Assembly: GCF_900231835.1 (NCBI RefSeq)
Contig: NZ_OCTN01000002.1
Location: 186,001 to 250,000, forward strand
Length of the DNA: 64,000 nucleotides
Source of the DNA: Pontivivens marinum
GTDB lineage: Bacteria > Pseudomonadota > Alphaproteobacteria > Rhodobacterales > Rhodobacteraceae
Direction of reading: 5' to 3'
The notes beneath the pieces are model-generated. The model saw only the letters and a list, made by a program, of their open reading frames with translations. It made no database searches and had not been told where the DNA came from. Within the stretch, counting starts at the first letter, position 1; every line of letters starts with the position of its first letter. Below are positions 36,506 through 46,273 of the stretch, one piece after another. A program made the position numbers and the translations under genes.

Positions 36506-37897
36506 ATGGCCACGCAATACGATCTGATCGTCATCGGGGCAGGCCCCGGAGGATATGTCGCAGCGATCCGTGCGGCCCAACTTGGCCTGAAAACGGTCAT
36601 TGTTGAGCGCGAGCACATGGGTGGCATCTGCCTGAACTGGGGATGTATCCCGACCAAGGCGCTGCTGCGTTCGTCCGAGGTTTTCCATCTGATGCACCGC
36701 GCCAAGGAGTTCGGCCTGAAGGCTGAGGGCATCGATTACGATATCGATGCAGTGGTAAAGCGGTCGCGCGGCGTTGCAAAACAGCTTAGCGGTGGCGTTG
36801 CCCATCTGATGAAAAAGAACGAGATTACCACAATCATGGGTGAGGCAAAACTGGCCGGTAAGGGCAAGGTGACCGTCAAAACGGACAAGGGCACCGAGGA
36901 ACTGACCGCCAAGGACATCATCGTCGCCACCGGCGCGCGGGCCCGCGAATTGCCTGGCTTGGAGGCCGACGGCGATCTGGTTTGGACATATAAGCACGCG
37001 CTGTCGCCACCCCGTATGCCCAAGAAACTGCTCGTCATCGGTTCGGGCGCGATCGGGATTGAGTTTGCCAGCTTCTACAACACGCTGGGCGCAGACACGA
37101 CTGTGGTTGAGGTTATGGACCGTGTTCTGCCGGTTGAGGATGCCGAAATCTCGGCCTTTGCCAAGAAGCAGTTCGTCAAACAGGGCATGAAAATCATGGA
37201 GAAATCCATGGTCAAGAAGCTGGACCGCGGCAACGGCAAGGTTACTGCCCACATTGAAACCAATGGCAAGGTTGAGAAGATTGAATTCGACACCGTCATC
37301 TCCGCCGTTGGTATCGTTGGTAATGTTGAGGGGCTGGGGCTGGAGGAGCAGGGCGTAAAAATCGACCGCACCCACGTCGTGACCGATGCGTATTGTGGCA
37401 CTGGGGTCGATGGCGTTCATGCGATTGGCGACATTGCCGGCGCACCATGGTTGGCGCACAAGGCCAGCCACGAGGGCGTGATGGTTTCTGAGAAAATTGC
37501 GGGTAAGAAGGTGCATCCGGTTAAACCGGAAAGCATCGCTGGCTGTACTTACTGCCACCCACAGGTCGCCTCCGTCGGCTATTCCGAGGCGAAGGCCAAG
37601 GAGCTGGGCTATGACGTAAAGGTTGGCCGCTTCCCATTCATTGGCAACGGTAAGGCAATCGCGTTGGGTGAGCCTGAAGGCATGGTCAAAACTGTGTTCG
37701 ACGCAAAAACCGGTGAGTTGCTAGGTGCGCACATGGTTGGTGCGGAAGTAACCGAGCTGATCCAAGGCTATGTTGTTGGTCGTCAGTTGGAAACGACTGA
37801 GGAAGACCTGATGCACACAGTCTTCCCGCACCCGACATTGAGCGAGATGATGCATGAAAGTGTTCTGGATGCCTATGATCGGGCTATTCACTTCTAG
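36506..37897 (+). CDS. lpdA: Dihydrolipoyl dehydrogenase (E3)
   Basis: 463 residues. FAD/NAD oxidoreductase re-oxidising dihydrolipoamide in PDH, OGDH, branched-chain and glycine-cleavage complexes. FAD motif VIGAGPGGYVAAIRAAQLG, redox disulfide in GGICLNWGCIPTKALLRS, NAD motif VIGSGAIGIEFASFYNTLG, and the C-terminal HPTLSEMMHE with the catalytic His. AGGCAGGAG lies before the ATG. Here it is not next to sucAB or pdh genes. A terminator follows. Confidence 0.97.
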   Translation: MATQYDLIVIGAGPGGYVAAIRAAQLGLKTVIVEREHMGGICLNWGCIPTKALLRSSEVFHLMHRAKEFGLKAEGIDYDIDAVVKRSRGVAKQLSGGVAHLMKKNEITTIMGEAKLAGKGKVTVKTDKGTEELTAKDIIVATGARARELPGLEADGDLVWTYKHALSPPRMPKKLLVIGSGAIGIEFASFYNTLGADTTVVEVMDRVLPVEDAEISAFAKKQFVKQGMKIMEKSMVKKLDRGNGKVTAHIETNGKVEKIEFDTVISAVGIVGNVEGLGLEEQGVKIDRTHVVTDAYCGTGVDGVHAIGDIAGAPWLAHKASHEGVMVSEKIAGKKVHPVKPESIAGCTYCHPQVASVGYSEAKAKELGYDVKVGRFPFIGNGKAIALGEPEGMVKTVFDAKTGELLGAHMVGAEVTELIQGYVVGRQLETTEEDLMHTVFPHPTLSEMMHESVLDAYDRAIHF

Positions 37898-37927
37898 TAT
37901 TAGCACTTGTTAATGCTACATGAACTG

Positions 37928-37965
37928 AAAGCGCGCGCTGCCGAGAATGGTAATGGGCGCTTTTT
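37928..37965 (+). terminator. Terminator of lpdA
   Basis: AAAGCGC (37928-37934) pairs with GCGCTTT (37957-37963) and the run continues TTT; the stem closes a 22-base loop. Confidence 0.75.
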
Positions 37966-38073
37966 AATAAAATTTTAGACATCATTGATAAGCGATTTTG
38001 AAACTTTCTGGCGCGCAGGTGCGTTGCTTCAATGCGGATAAAGAACATTTCTCTCAGCATGAGGGGAATTAAT

Positions 38074-38778
38074 ATGACTACGCATACAAATTTCAAGCTG
38101 TTCGCCACATGTGCGGCAGTGCTGATTGCTACGAGTGCTAACGCACAATCCATCGATGAAATTTGCGATCAGATTGCAAACCTCGATCCATTTATAGTGG
38201 ATGATGAGGTGGAGCGGATGTGTCAGCCGATCATCCTTGGCTCAACTGGCAATGTTCGCATGTCGGACGATGGTAGCCTTATTATTGATTTCGATAACGC
38301 ACCTCAGAATCCATCCACAGATCCGGATGACGACTTAATTGATGTCGCTGTTGGAACCACAGATGATGGTGGTGTTGACTTGGCGGCTGATGTTGGTGGC
38401 ATCGCCCTTGATCTTTCAGCATTCTCTGATCAAGGCGTAACGGTTACGTCCGGCCTGTCAGGTAGCGGTTCCTCCGATGTTATTCAGGCTGCTGTAGGTG
38501 CATCAGGCGGGAATTCGTCGGGCAGCTCGCTGATTGATGCTGATGTTCTTGGTGGCTCCGGAACCGATACTGGCTCTGATCTAGTGGATGTGAACGTGTT
38601 CAGCGGTAACGATGACAACGACAGTGATGTTGTCGATATCGACGTTGCTTCGTCCTCCGGTGACAATGCAGGCAGTATTGCCAGCGTTGAGGTTGAAAAC
38701 GTCGCTTCCGTCGATGTTGGTGGTTCCAGTAGAATTTCTGCCAATATCGCTGGAATTAGTGTGAGCATTGGGAACTAA
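38074..38778 (+). CDS. Secreted acidic repeat protein, unrecognised
   Basis: 234 residues. GAGGGG lies 7 bases before the ATG. Sec signal peptide (FATCAAVLIATSANA, cleavage near 24). The first mature part has two cysteines (Cys31, Cys50), perhaps disulfide-bonded. From about 85 on it is rich in Asp, Ser, Gly and Val with almost no basic residues. A short strand motif [LIV][IVA]x[AVID]xV recurs at 136, 153, 170, 186 and 202 (VIQAAV, LIDADV, LVDVNV, VVDIDV, IASVEV), spaced 16-17 residues, suggesting a beta-solenoid. No family recognised; likely an extracellular or cell-surface protein. Confidence 0.85.
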   Translation: MTTHTNFKLFATCAAVLIATSANAQSIDEICDQIANLDPFIVDDEVERMCQPIILGSTGNVRMSDDGSLIIDFDNAPQNPSTDPDDDLIDVAVGTTDDGGVDLAADVGGIALDLSAFSDQGVTVTSGLSGSGSSDVIQAAVGASGGNSSGSSLIDADVLGGSGTDTGSDLVDVNVFSGNDDNDSDVVDIDVASSSGDNAGSIASVEVENVASVDVGGSSRISANIAGISVSIGN

Positions 38779-38887
38779 ATTAGTGTATGCTTGATTTACA
38801 GGTCAGCCTCGACCGTTGGTGTTACGAGGTTTAGAAATGAAATGTTCTGAGTCCGCCCTTGTGGGCCACGGCTTGACTGACCTGCCT

Positions 38888-39649
38888 CTATGCTGCCGGT
38901 TCTTCGCGTAGTGGCGCGATAGACGACAGACCAGTTTGCATTGGGTTCGGCTGATCATTTGAGCCGGTGGCCCGCCTGATTGCTGTTGCTGTATCTTCCG
39001 CCCTGGCTGCGAGGCGGTTCATTTCCTGTGCTACGACGCTAAAGCCACGACCGGCATCACCCGCGCGTGCGGCCTCAATTGATGCGTTGATTGACAGTAC
39101 GCTTAGCGATTGCAATGTTTCCAGGATATCGGCAGTTGCCGCCACGATGCGGACATTGCGTTCCCTTGCCTCCTGCGCGCGGGATTGCCAATTGCTCTTT
39201 TCGGCCATCTGGGCGGTCATATCGATGATGACACCCTCTAGCGCCTGCAATTCGCCATCTGTACTATACAGCCCGCCGCCATAGCCCTTTACCCACACCA
39301 CTTTGCCGACGGGACTGACCATCCGAAATTCGATTTGCCATGGTTCATGGGCATCAAGGGCGTTTTGCAGTTCAGTAAGCATGCGGATACGATCGTCGGG
39401 GTGTAGGATCGTGCTCCACGCGCCGCCAATGCTGTGCATTAGTTCATCGTGAGTATAGCCAATCGTTTCCTGTGATTTGCCCGCAACCCACATCAGTGGA
39501 TACCCCGGTGTTGGGTGGCATCGGAACAGCACGCCGGGGATATGCGAGGTTATCGCATCAAACCGTTGGGTAATATCGCCTTCGGATGTTTGGTCAGTGT
39601 AGGGCATGGGTAACTCCTCATTCACAACGGCATCTGACGCATCATTCAT
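38888..39649 (-). CDS. PAS protein with miniature chemoreceptor-like signalling hairpin
   Basis: 253 residues, no TM helix, so cytoplasmic. PAS/PAC domain (about 30-145: [34 protein letters not shown]-type region, VVWVKGYGG) followed by a helical segment that contains [10 protein letters not shown] at 188-197 and then [14 protein letters not shown], the tip signature of MCP signalling domains. The MCP domain is far shorter (about 80 residues) than the usual 250 or more, so it may bind CheW or CheA only partly. It lies divergent from ccmF; no che genes are nearby. Confidence 0.83.
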   Translation of the reverse strand: MNDASDAVVNEELPMPYTDQTSEGDITQRFDAITSHIPGVLFRCHPTPGYPLMWVAGKSQETIGYTHDELMHSIGGAWSTILHPDDRIRMLTELQNALDAHEPWQIEFRMVSPVGKVVWVKGYGGGLYSTDGELQALEGVIIDMTAQMAEKSNWQSRAQEARERNVRIVAATADILETLQSLSVLSINASIEAARAGDAGRGFSVVAQEMNRLAARAEDTATAIRRATGSNDQPNPMQTGLSSIAPLREEPAA

Positions 39650-39757
39650 GAAGGAGTGGTAAACCCCTGTGCGCTCTTGTCGCTTTTGCTCACGCGGTTG
39701 CGCATTGAGGGCCGCCGTGTCGACGGTTATGGTCGCGCCATATTAAGGAGACCGCCC

Positions 39758-41731
39758 GTGACGGCTGAATTCGGACAATACGCCCTGATGCTCGCGCTGA
39801 TGGTTGCGTTTACGCAGATGATTATCCCACTTGTCGGGGCGCAACGTGGCTGGCGCAACTGGATGGCCGTTGGTGGTGTCGCGGCGCAACTGCAATTCGC
39901 GTTGATTGCGGTGGCGTTTGCGGCGCTGATGTGGGGCTTTATCACGTCTGATTTCTCACTCGCGGTGGTTACAGAAAACAGCCATTCGGCCAAGCCGATG
40001 TTGTATAAGGTCACGGGAACATGGGGGAACCATGAGGGGTCATTGCTGTTATGGGTGATGATCCTAGCGCTGTTTGGCGCAATGGTTGCTTGGTTCGGCG
40101 CGGCCTTGCCCGAGGGGCTGCGCGCGCGAACATTGGCGGTGCAGGCGGCGATTGGTGTGGCGTTTTTGGCGTTCCTGTTGTTCACCTCGAACCCGTTTGA
40201 GCGGTTGGATGTGATCCCTGTAGATGGCCGTGATCTGAACCCGCTACTGCAAGATCCCGGTCTCGCATTTCATCCACCGTTTTTGTATATAGGCTATGTT
40301 GGCCTTTCCATGACGTTCAGCTTCGCGATTGCGGCGTTGATCGAGGGGCGGGTAGACGCCGCTTGGGCGCGCTGGGTTCGGCCATGGGCGTTGCTGGCGT
40401 GGATCATGCTGACCATCGGTATCGCGTTAGGGTCGTGGTGGGCCTATTACGAGCTGGGTTGGGGCGGCTGGTGGTTCTGGGATCCGGTCGAGAATGCCAG
40501 CTTTATGCCGTGGCTTTTGTCCGCTGCGGTTCTGCACTCCGCCATTGTGGTTGAGAAGCGGGATGCGCTGAAAAGCTGGACAATCCTGCTGGCGATCCTT
40601 GCGTTTTCATTCTCGCTGATCGGGACTTTTATCGTGCGGTCGGGTGTGCTGACATCGGTTCATGCCTTTGCGACGGACCCAACGCGGGGCATGTTTGTTC
40701 TGGCCATTCTGGTGATCGCGATTGGCGGTTCGCTAACGCTGTACGCAGTGCGGGCGGACCGGATGCGGGCGACCACTGCCTTTGCCTTGGTTAGTCGCGA
40801 GTCAGGGCTGGTGCTGAATAATGTATTGCTTGCAGTATCTTGTGCCGTTGTCTTCATCGGTACGATGTGGCCGCTCATCGCTGAGGGATTAACAGGCGAG
40901 CAGGTTTCCGTTGGGCCTCCATTCTTTAACATCACCTTCACACCGTTTTTGATCGGGCTGGCGATGATCCTGCCTATCGGGGCGATGTTACCATGGAAGC
41001 GCGCGAAGATGGGCCGCACGATGGCAGCGCTATGGGGCATGCTGGCGGCATCTGTCACGTTAGGCGCGCTGGTGTGGATGCTGCAAACCGGTGGCCGGAT
41101 GTTGGCTCCGATCGGGGCGGTCTTGGCGGCATGGGTTATCCTTGGCGTGATTGCCGACCTCGCGCAAAAGGCCGGTGGCTGGCGTGCGAAACCGGCAACG
41201 GCCCGCGCACGTCTGGCGGGGCTGCCGCGTTCCGAATGGGGTAAGGCTGTGTCACATGCGGGACTAGGTATCCTGATCTTTGGTATCTCAGCGCTGACCG
41301 CTTGGGAGCAGCAGGACATTCGGACCTTGGCTGTTGGTGACAGCTTTCAACTGGGTGAATACAACTTCACGCTCGACGCCGTGACCAGTGGGCGCGGGCC
41401 GAACTACACGACCGATATGGGGACCGTAACAGTGCGCAGAGCAGGGGCCGTCGTCGCGACCCTGCATCCTGAAAAGCGGTTCTATCCGGTGCAACGCATG
41501 CCCACGACCGAGGCCGGTATTCAGTCACGCCCATTGCGCGATCTATACGTCTCGTTGGGCGATCAGCAACCTGATGGTCGGTGGGCGATGTGGAGCTGGA
41601 TCAAGCCCTTTGCAAACTGGATCTGGGGGGGCGCAATCCTGATGGCGTTTGGCGGCTGTCTCAGCCTTAGCGATCGACGCTACCGTGTGGGCGTCGCGCG
41701 CCCTCGCGCAGCTGCGGTGCCAGCGGAATGA
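39758..41731 (+). CDS. ccmF: Cytochrome c maturation haem lyase CcmF
   Basis: 657 residues, about 14 TM helices. It attaches haem to apocytochrome c together with CcmH. The WWD haem-binding domain is seen in LGWGGWWFWDPVENASFMPW, with haem-ligand regions FHPPFLYIGYVGLSMTFS and IGTFIVRSGVLTSVHAFA. Start GTG 39758 has AAGGAG 7 bases upstream; the frame extends to 39656 but lacks a ribosome site. The other ccm genes (ccmABCDEG) are not in this window. ATGA overlap with ccmH. Confidence 0.96.
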   Translation: MTAEFGQYALMLALMVAFTQMIIPLVGAQRGWRNWMAVGGVAAQLQFALIAVAFAALMWGFITSDFSLAVVTENSHSAKPMLYKVTGTWGNHEGSLLLWVMILALFGAMVAWFGAALPEGLRARTLAVQAAIGVAFLAFLLFTSNPFERLDVIPVDGRDLNPLLQDPGLAFHPPFLYIGYVGLSMTFSFAIAALIEGRVDAAWARWVRPWALLAWIMLTIGIALGSWWAYYELGWGGWWFWDPVENASFMPWLLSAAVLHSAIVVEKRDALKSWTILLAILAFSFSLIGTFIVRSGVLTSVHAFATDPTRGMFVLAILVIAIGGSLTLYAVRADRMRATTAFALVSRESGLVLNNVLLAVSCAVVFIGTMWPLIAEGLTGEQVSVGPPFFNITFTPFLIGLAMILPIGAMLPWKRAKMGRTMAALWGMLAASVTLGALVWMLQTGGRMLAPIGAVLAAWVILGVIADLAQKAGGWRAKPATARARLAGLPRSEWGKAVSHAGLGILIFGISALTAWEQQDIRTLAVGDSFQLGEYNFTLDAVTSGRGPNYTTDMGTVTVRRAGAVVATLHPEKRFYPVQRMPTTEAGIQSRPLRDLYVSLGDQQPDGRWAMWSWIKPFANWIWGGAILMAFGGCLSLSDRRYRVGVARPRAAAVPAE

Positions 41732-42174
41732 GGGCGCTTCTGATCCTGATCGTGCTGCTATGGCCGCTATCGGTGCAGGCGGTTCAGCCGGATGAGATGC
41801 TGGCCGATCCGGTTTTGGAATCCCGTGCACAGGCGCTGGATCATGAGCTGCGCTGCGTGTTGTGCCGGTCCGAGAGCATCGCCTCCTCCAACGCCGATTG
41901 GGCCGCCGATGCGCGTGTGATTGTGCGTGAGCTGCTGACGGATGGCGCCACGGATGATGAGGTGAAGGCGTTCTTTGTCGCTCGCTACGGTGATTTTGTG
42001 TTGATGCGCCCCACCATTTCCGGGGTTAACATCGCGCTGTGGCTGGCCGCGCCGATCCTGTTTTTAATAGTGCTGTTGGTGCTTGCTATACGATCTCGTC
42101 GGCGCACAGCACCTGTTGTTGCACCGTTAACGGCTGAGGAGCAGACCGCGTTGGACCGCCTTACACGGGACTGA
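41728..42174 (+). CDS. ccmH: Cytochrome c maturation protein CcmH (CcmL)
   Basis: 148 residues. Signal peptide, a periplasmic thioredoxin-like helical domain with LRCVLCRSESI (redox Cys43 and Cys46 of the LRCxxC motif) and a C-terminal TM helix (about 100-120). It reduces the apocytochrome c CXXCH cysteines before haem ligation. It overlaps ccmF by four bases. The CcmI domain is absent here. Confidence 0.96.
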   Translation: MRALLILIVLLWPLSVQAVQPDEMLADPVLESRAQALDHELRCVLCRSESIASSNADWAADARVIVRELLTDGATDDEVKAFFVARYGDFVLMRPTISGVNIALWLAAPILFLIVLLVLAIRSRRRTAPVVAPLTAEEQTALDRLTRD

Positions 42175-42248
42175 TAAACCTGACGCCACGGAATCCTGTT
42201 GCATGGTCCCGTCTGCACGCTACCGTGCGGAAAAAGAGGGAGAACGCC

Positions 42249-43022
42249 ATGAGCTTTGAGACCATCCTATACGATTTGAACGACGGTGTGGCGACGATTA
42301 CCCTCAACCGGCCGGATGTGATGAACGGGTTGAACGCCCAGATGCGGGCGGAAATCCTAGCCGCTATCAAACAGGCGGGCGCCGAGGCGCGCGCGCTGGT
42401 GCTGACGGGTGCAGGGCGCGGTTTTTGCTCAGGTCAGGATCTGGGCGACACCAAGGGCAAGCCGATCAATCTGGAACTGACCCTGCGTGATGAATATGAG
42501 CCGATGTTGCGCGCAATCTATGATTGCCCGATCCCCACATTATCGGCGGTCAACGGTCCGGCGGCGGGCGCTGGTGCGAACCTTGCGCTATCTGCTGATA
42601 TCGTTATCGCCACGCAAAGCGCGTTTTTCCTGCAAGCTTTTGCCCGCATTGGCCTGATACCGGATGCCGGTGGCACCTATTGGATGCCCCGCCAAATGGG
42701 CTTTGCCAAGGCGATGGGCGCGGCAATGTTGGCGGAGAAAATCACCGCCCAACAGGCGGACGATTGGGGCCTGATCTGGGCTGCCATTCCCGATGATGAA
42801 TTCCACGACCACATCGCCGCCCGTGCCAAGCAATTGGCAACCGGCCCGACCCAAGCCTATGCGCGGATCAAGCAAGCGATGCGCGGAACCTTCGACAACA
42901 CGCTTGGGGAGCAGCTCGACCTTGAGGCGAAATTGCAGGGTGAGGCTGGAAGTACCCGCGACTTTGCTGAGGGCGTCACCGCGTTCCTGCAAAAGCGTCC
43001 AGCGCAATACGAGGGGCGGTGA
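42249..43022 (+). CDS. Enoyl-CoA hydratase/isomerase, PaaG-like
   Basis: 257 residues; crotonase fold. VATITLNRPDVMNGLNAQM, VLTGAGRGFCSGQDLGD (oxyanion hole), VNGPAAGAGANLALSADIVI and ARIGLIPDAGGTYWMPRQMG are conserved. Closest by motif to PaaG (epoxyphenylacetyl-CoA isomerase) among crotonases, but no other paa genes are here. Start ATG 42249, with GAGGGAG upstream. GTGA overlap with the GNAT gene. Confidence 0.9.
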   Translation: MSFETILYDLNDGVATITLNRPDVMNGLNAQMRAEILAAIKQAGAEARALVLTGAGRGFCSGQDLGDTKGKPINLELTLRDEYEPMLRAIYDCPIPTLSAVNGPAAGAGANLALSADIVIATQSAFFLQAFARIGLIPDAGGTYWMPRQMGFAKAMGAAMLAEKITAQQADDWGLIWAAIPDDEFHDHIAARAKQLATGPTQAYARIKQAMRGTFDNTLGEQLDLEAKLQGEAGSTRDFAEGVTAFLQKRPAQYEGR

Positions 43023-43498
43023 AGCCCGACCACATACGACCCATGCGCGATGGCGATATTTCCGGCATCGCGCAGGTTTTCTACGAGGCGGTTAGCCATG
43101 GCGCAGCGGCACATTACACCGCTGCGCAACGGCGCGCATGGGGCGGGGATACGCCAAACCCGAACCGTTGGGCTGAACGCCTGATCCCGCTGGATGTGCT
43201 GGTCGCGCAGGATGATTGCGGGCGGATCACCGGCTTTTTCTCTGTGCGACTATCGGATGGCCTGGTCGATCATATGTTCGTGCTACCTTCGCGTCAGGGG
43301 ACTGGGCTGGGGGAGCGGTTGCTTGAGCGGGTTGAGGATATGGCGCGCTTAGAAGGCCTACCCCGACTATGGACCGAGGCAAGCCTGCTGGCTCGTCCCT
43401 TTCTGGAACGTCATGACTGGTATGTTGTCACCACGCAGGACGTTGCCGTGCGCGGTCAGGTTCTGCGCAATTTCGTGATGCATAGGGTACTGTCCTGA
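43019..43498 (+). CDS. GNAT-family N-acetyltransferase
   Basis: 159 residues; GTG start overlapping the hydratase stop. The acetyl-CoA-binding pyrophosphate loop is LPSRQGTGLGERLLERVEDMA (Q-x-x-G-x-G). MRDGDISGIAQVFYEAV opens the fold. The substrate cannot be told from sequence. Probably in one transcript with the hydratase before it. Confidence 0.88.
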   Translation: MKPDHIRPMRDGDISGIAQVFYEAVSHGAAAHYTAAQRRAWGGDTPNPNRWAERLIPLDVLVAQDDCGRITGFFSVRLSDGLVDHMFVLPSRQGTGLGERLLERVEDMARLEGLPRLWTEASLLARPFLERHDWYVVTTQDVAVRGQVLRNFVMHRVLS

Positions 43499-43543
43499 CG
43501 GCTAGATGCTTGACGTCTTGTGCGGGTGATGTCCTGTTACGGT

Positions 43544-46273
43544 ATGAGTTTTGCATCACGTATCACGACCTTTCCCCGCGCTATTGATCCCGCTCGCGGG
43601 CAGGATGTTGCGCAATCTCTCAACGGGCCGTTGGCCGCGCTGGTTGCTGGCGTTGCGGGCAGTTCGAACCACCTCGCACGGCTAGCGCAGATCGAGGGGG
43701 ATTGGCTGACCACATTGGCCGATCAACAGCCAGAGGACGTTCTGGATGCGCTGTGCATGCCGCCACAGGGCGATCCGGCGTTTGCATTGCGTCAGGCCAA
43801 ACGACGGGTCGCGCTGTTAACCGGATTGGCCGATTTGGGTGGCGTGTGGCCGACGATGCAAGTCACGGCGGCGCTGTCCCGCTTTGCTGATATGGCGCTG
43901 GATCACGGCGCGCGTCACATTATCGCGGCTGAGATTGCGCGGGGTAAGTTGCCCTCGCAGGATCAGACCGCCGGTTATGTCATCCTCGCCATGGGAAAAA
44001 TGGGGGCGGGTGAGCTTAATTACTCCTCGGATATCGATCTGATCTGCCTGTTCGATGAGACGCAGCACGCGCCCGAGGATTTCACCGAGGTTCGTGCCGC
44101 CCTGATCCGCGTGACGAAAAAACTGATGCAGATGATCGGCGCGCAAACCGCTGACGGCTATGTCTTCAGAACCGATTTGCGCTTACGGCCTGATCCCTCG
44201 ACAACACCGGTTTGCATCGCGATGGACGCGGCGGAGCGGTATTACGAAAGCCTAGGTCGCACATGGGAACGCTCCGCCTATATCAAGGCCCGCGCCTGTG
44301 CCGGTGATATCCCTGCGGGAGAGGCGTTTTTAAAGCGCATGCGCCCCTTTATCTGGCGTCGTCATCTGGATTTTGCGGCTATCCGCGATGTGCAGGATAT
44401 GATGCATCGCATTCGTGATCATAAGGGGCTGTCCGGTCCAATCGATCCGACTGGCCATGACGTAAAGCTGGGACGTGGCGGCATACGAGAGATCGAGTTC
44501 TTTGCCCAAACCCGCCAGCTGATTGCAGGTGGGCGCGACGGAACTCTGCGCGACAAAACGACCCTGGGCGCGCTGGAGTCACTGGCGCGGGCAGGGCAGA
44601 TACCGGCTAAGATTGCGACAGCCCTGACCGGCCATTACACGGCGCTGCGCGATATCGAGCATCGGATTCAGATGTTGGAGGATGCGCAAACCCACTGTGT
44701 TCCGCGAAATCCTGACTCGCTGGAACGGCTGTCCGCGCTTTGTGGTCACGACACTACAGCGGCGTTTCTGGATGCGTTGGGCAAGCGGTTGGCGGCTGTC
44801 CACGCGATCTGCATGCCGCAGCAGGTCGAGGAAGAGACAGCGCCCAAATCAGAATTTGAAACGGATAGCCAAACCCTACAGATTACCGCAGCGTGGCCAA
44901 ACTTACCGGCGTTCCGGTCGCCACGGGCAGAGGCGCTGTTTCACCAACTTGCCCCCGGTATCCTGTCACGTCTGGCTGGTGCTGCTGATCCCCATGCTGC
45001 CTTGGCGCATTTTGATAGTTTTCTCAGAGGGTTGCCCGCCGGTGTTCAAGTGTTTTCCTTGTTCGAGGCACGTCCCGCCCTACAGGATTTACTGGTAGAG
45101 ATTTGCGCGACCGCGCCCGCCTTGGCCCGTTATCTGGGCCGGAATGCCAGCGTTTTTGATGCCGTATTGGATCGTGAGTTTTTCGCGGAACTACCCGGCC
45201 TGACCCAAATGACCACAGCGCTGGATGCGGTCTTGGCCGAGGCTACGGATTACGAGCAGAAGCTGGACGCAACACGCCGTTGGCAAAAGGAAGTCCGCTT
45301 TCGCATCGGGGTTCACCTGTTGCGCGGTATCGCGGGTGGCCGCACGGTGGAGCGGGCCTATTCCGATCTTGCACAATGTTGCATCGCTGCCCTGCTGCCG
45401 ATTGTGATCAGGGATCAATCCCGCCGCCATGGCGCCCCGCCCGGTGCGGGAGCGGTTGTGCTGGCCATGGGTAAGTTGGGCTCGGCTGAGATGACGGCGA
45501 CCTCTGACCTCGACCTGATAATGCTATATGATGCACCATCAGATGCGATGAGCGACGGGACGCACCCACTGGGTGCCGCGCAATATTATGCCCGTTTGAC
45601 CAAGCGTTTGATCACAGCGCTAAGCGCCCAAATGGCTGAGGGGCAGCTATACGAGGTCGATATGCGCCTGCGCCCCTCGGGCCGTCAGGGACCGGTTGCG
45701 ACCTCGCTCGCGGGATTTCAGCGCTATCAGGCGGAGGAGGCATGGACATGGGAGCATCTGGCCCTAACCCGCGCCCGACCGGTTGCTGGCCCAGATGCCG
45801 TGCAGCAGGCCGTTGAAAGGGCCGTGACCGATATCGTGACTATCCCCGGTGATGCGCAGAAAATCCGCAACGATACAGCCGATATGCGTCGTCGCCTGAT
45901 GCAGGCACATCGCCCCGGTTCCGTTTGGCAGCTAAAGCAGGGCCCTGGCCGCTTGCTCGACATCGATTTGTTTTTGCAGGCGGGCTGTTTGTTGAGCCAC
46001 GCCTCCAGCGTTCAAATTGGCGATCTGACCGGCAATGGTTGGCTAACCCAGCAGGAAGCCACCAGCATCGCTGAGGCGCGCACGCTGATGAGCACATTAC
46101 AGGCCGTCGGGCGGGTTGCATTGGATGACGGATTCGCACCGGATCGTGCAGGGCCTAGCCTGATTGAGCTGGTCCTCGCCCAAACCGGATTTGCCACAAT
46201 AGATGCATTGCGGGACGCGCTGGAACGGCACTTCATCAAAGTCTCGGGAATAATCTCTGACAGATTAGCATGA
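43544..46273 (+). CDS. glnE: Bifunctional glutamine synthetase adenylyltransferase/deadenylase
   Basis: 909 residues from ATG 43544 (weak ribosome site; a frame to GTG 43520 is possible). It switches glutamine synthetase on and off by (de)adenylylation. Two nucleotidyltransferase domains: the N-terminal deadenylase with MGKMGAGELNYSSDIDLICL, and the C-terminal adenylylase with MGKLGSAEMTATSDLDLIML. Linkers and RPSGRQGPVATSLAGFQRYQ fit. Overlaps the next gene by four bases (ATGA). Confidence 0.95.
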   Translation: MSFASRITTFPRAIDPARGQDVAQSLNGPLAALVAGVAGSSNHLARLAQIEGDWLTTLADQQPEDVLDALCMPPQGDPAFALRQAKRRVALLTGLADLGGVWPTMQVTAALSRFADMALDHGARHIIAAEIARGKLPSQDQTAGYVILAMGKMGAGELNYSSDIDLICLFDETQHAPEDFTEVRAALIRVTKKLMQMIGAQTADGYVFRTDLRLRPDPSTTPVCIAMDAAERYYESLGRTWERSAYIKARACAGDIPAGEAFLKRMRPFIWRRHLDFAAIRDVQDMMHRIRDHKGLSGPIDPTGHDVKLGRGGIREIEFFAQTRQLIAGGRDGTLRDKTTLGALESLARAGQIPAKIATALTGHYTALRDIEHRIQMLEDAQTHCVPRNPDSLERLSALCGHDTTAAFLDALGKRLAAVHAICMPQQVEEETAPKSEFETDSQTLQITAAWPNLPAFRSPRAEALFHQLAPGILSRLAGAADPHAALAHFDSFLRGLPAGVQVFSLFEARPALQDLLVEICATAPALARYLGRNASVFDAVLDREFFAELPGLTQMTTALDAVLAEATDYEQKLDATRRWQKEVRFRIGVHLLRGIAGGRTVERAYSDLAQCCIAALLPIVIRDQSRRHGAPPGAGAVVLAMGKLGSAEMTATSDLDLIMLYDAPSDAMSDGTHPLGAAQYYARLTKRLITALSAQMAEGQLYEVDMRLRPSGRQGPVATSLAGFQRYQAEEAWTWEHLALTRARPVAGPDAVQQAVERAVTDIVTIPGDAQKIRNDTADMRRRLMQAHRPGSVWQLKQGPGRLLDIDLFLQAGCLLSHASSVQIGDLTGNGWLTQQEATSIAEARTLMSTLQAVGRVALDDGFAPDRAGPSLIELVLAQTGFATIDALRDALERHFIKVSGIISDRLA

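Noticed and set aside
36437-37558. 373-codon minus-strand open frame
   Set aside because: Antisense of lpdA, which is unambiguous by its FAD, disulfide and NAD motifs.
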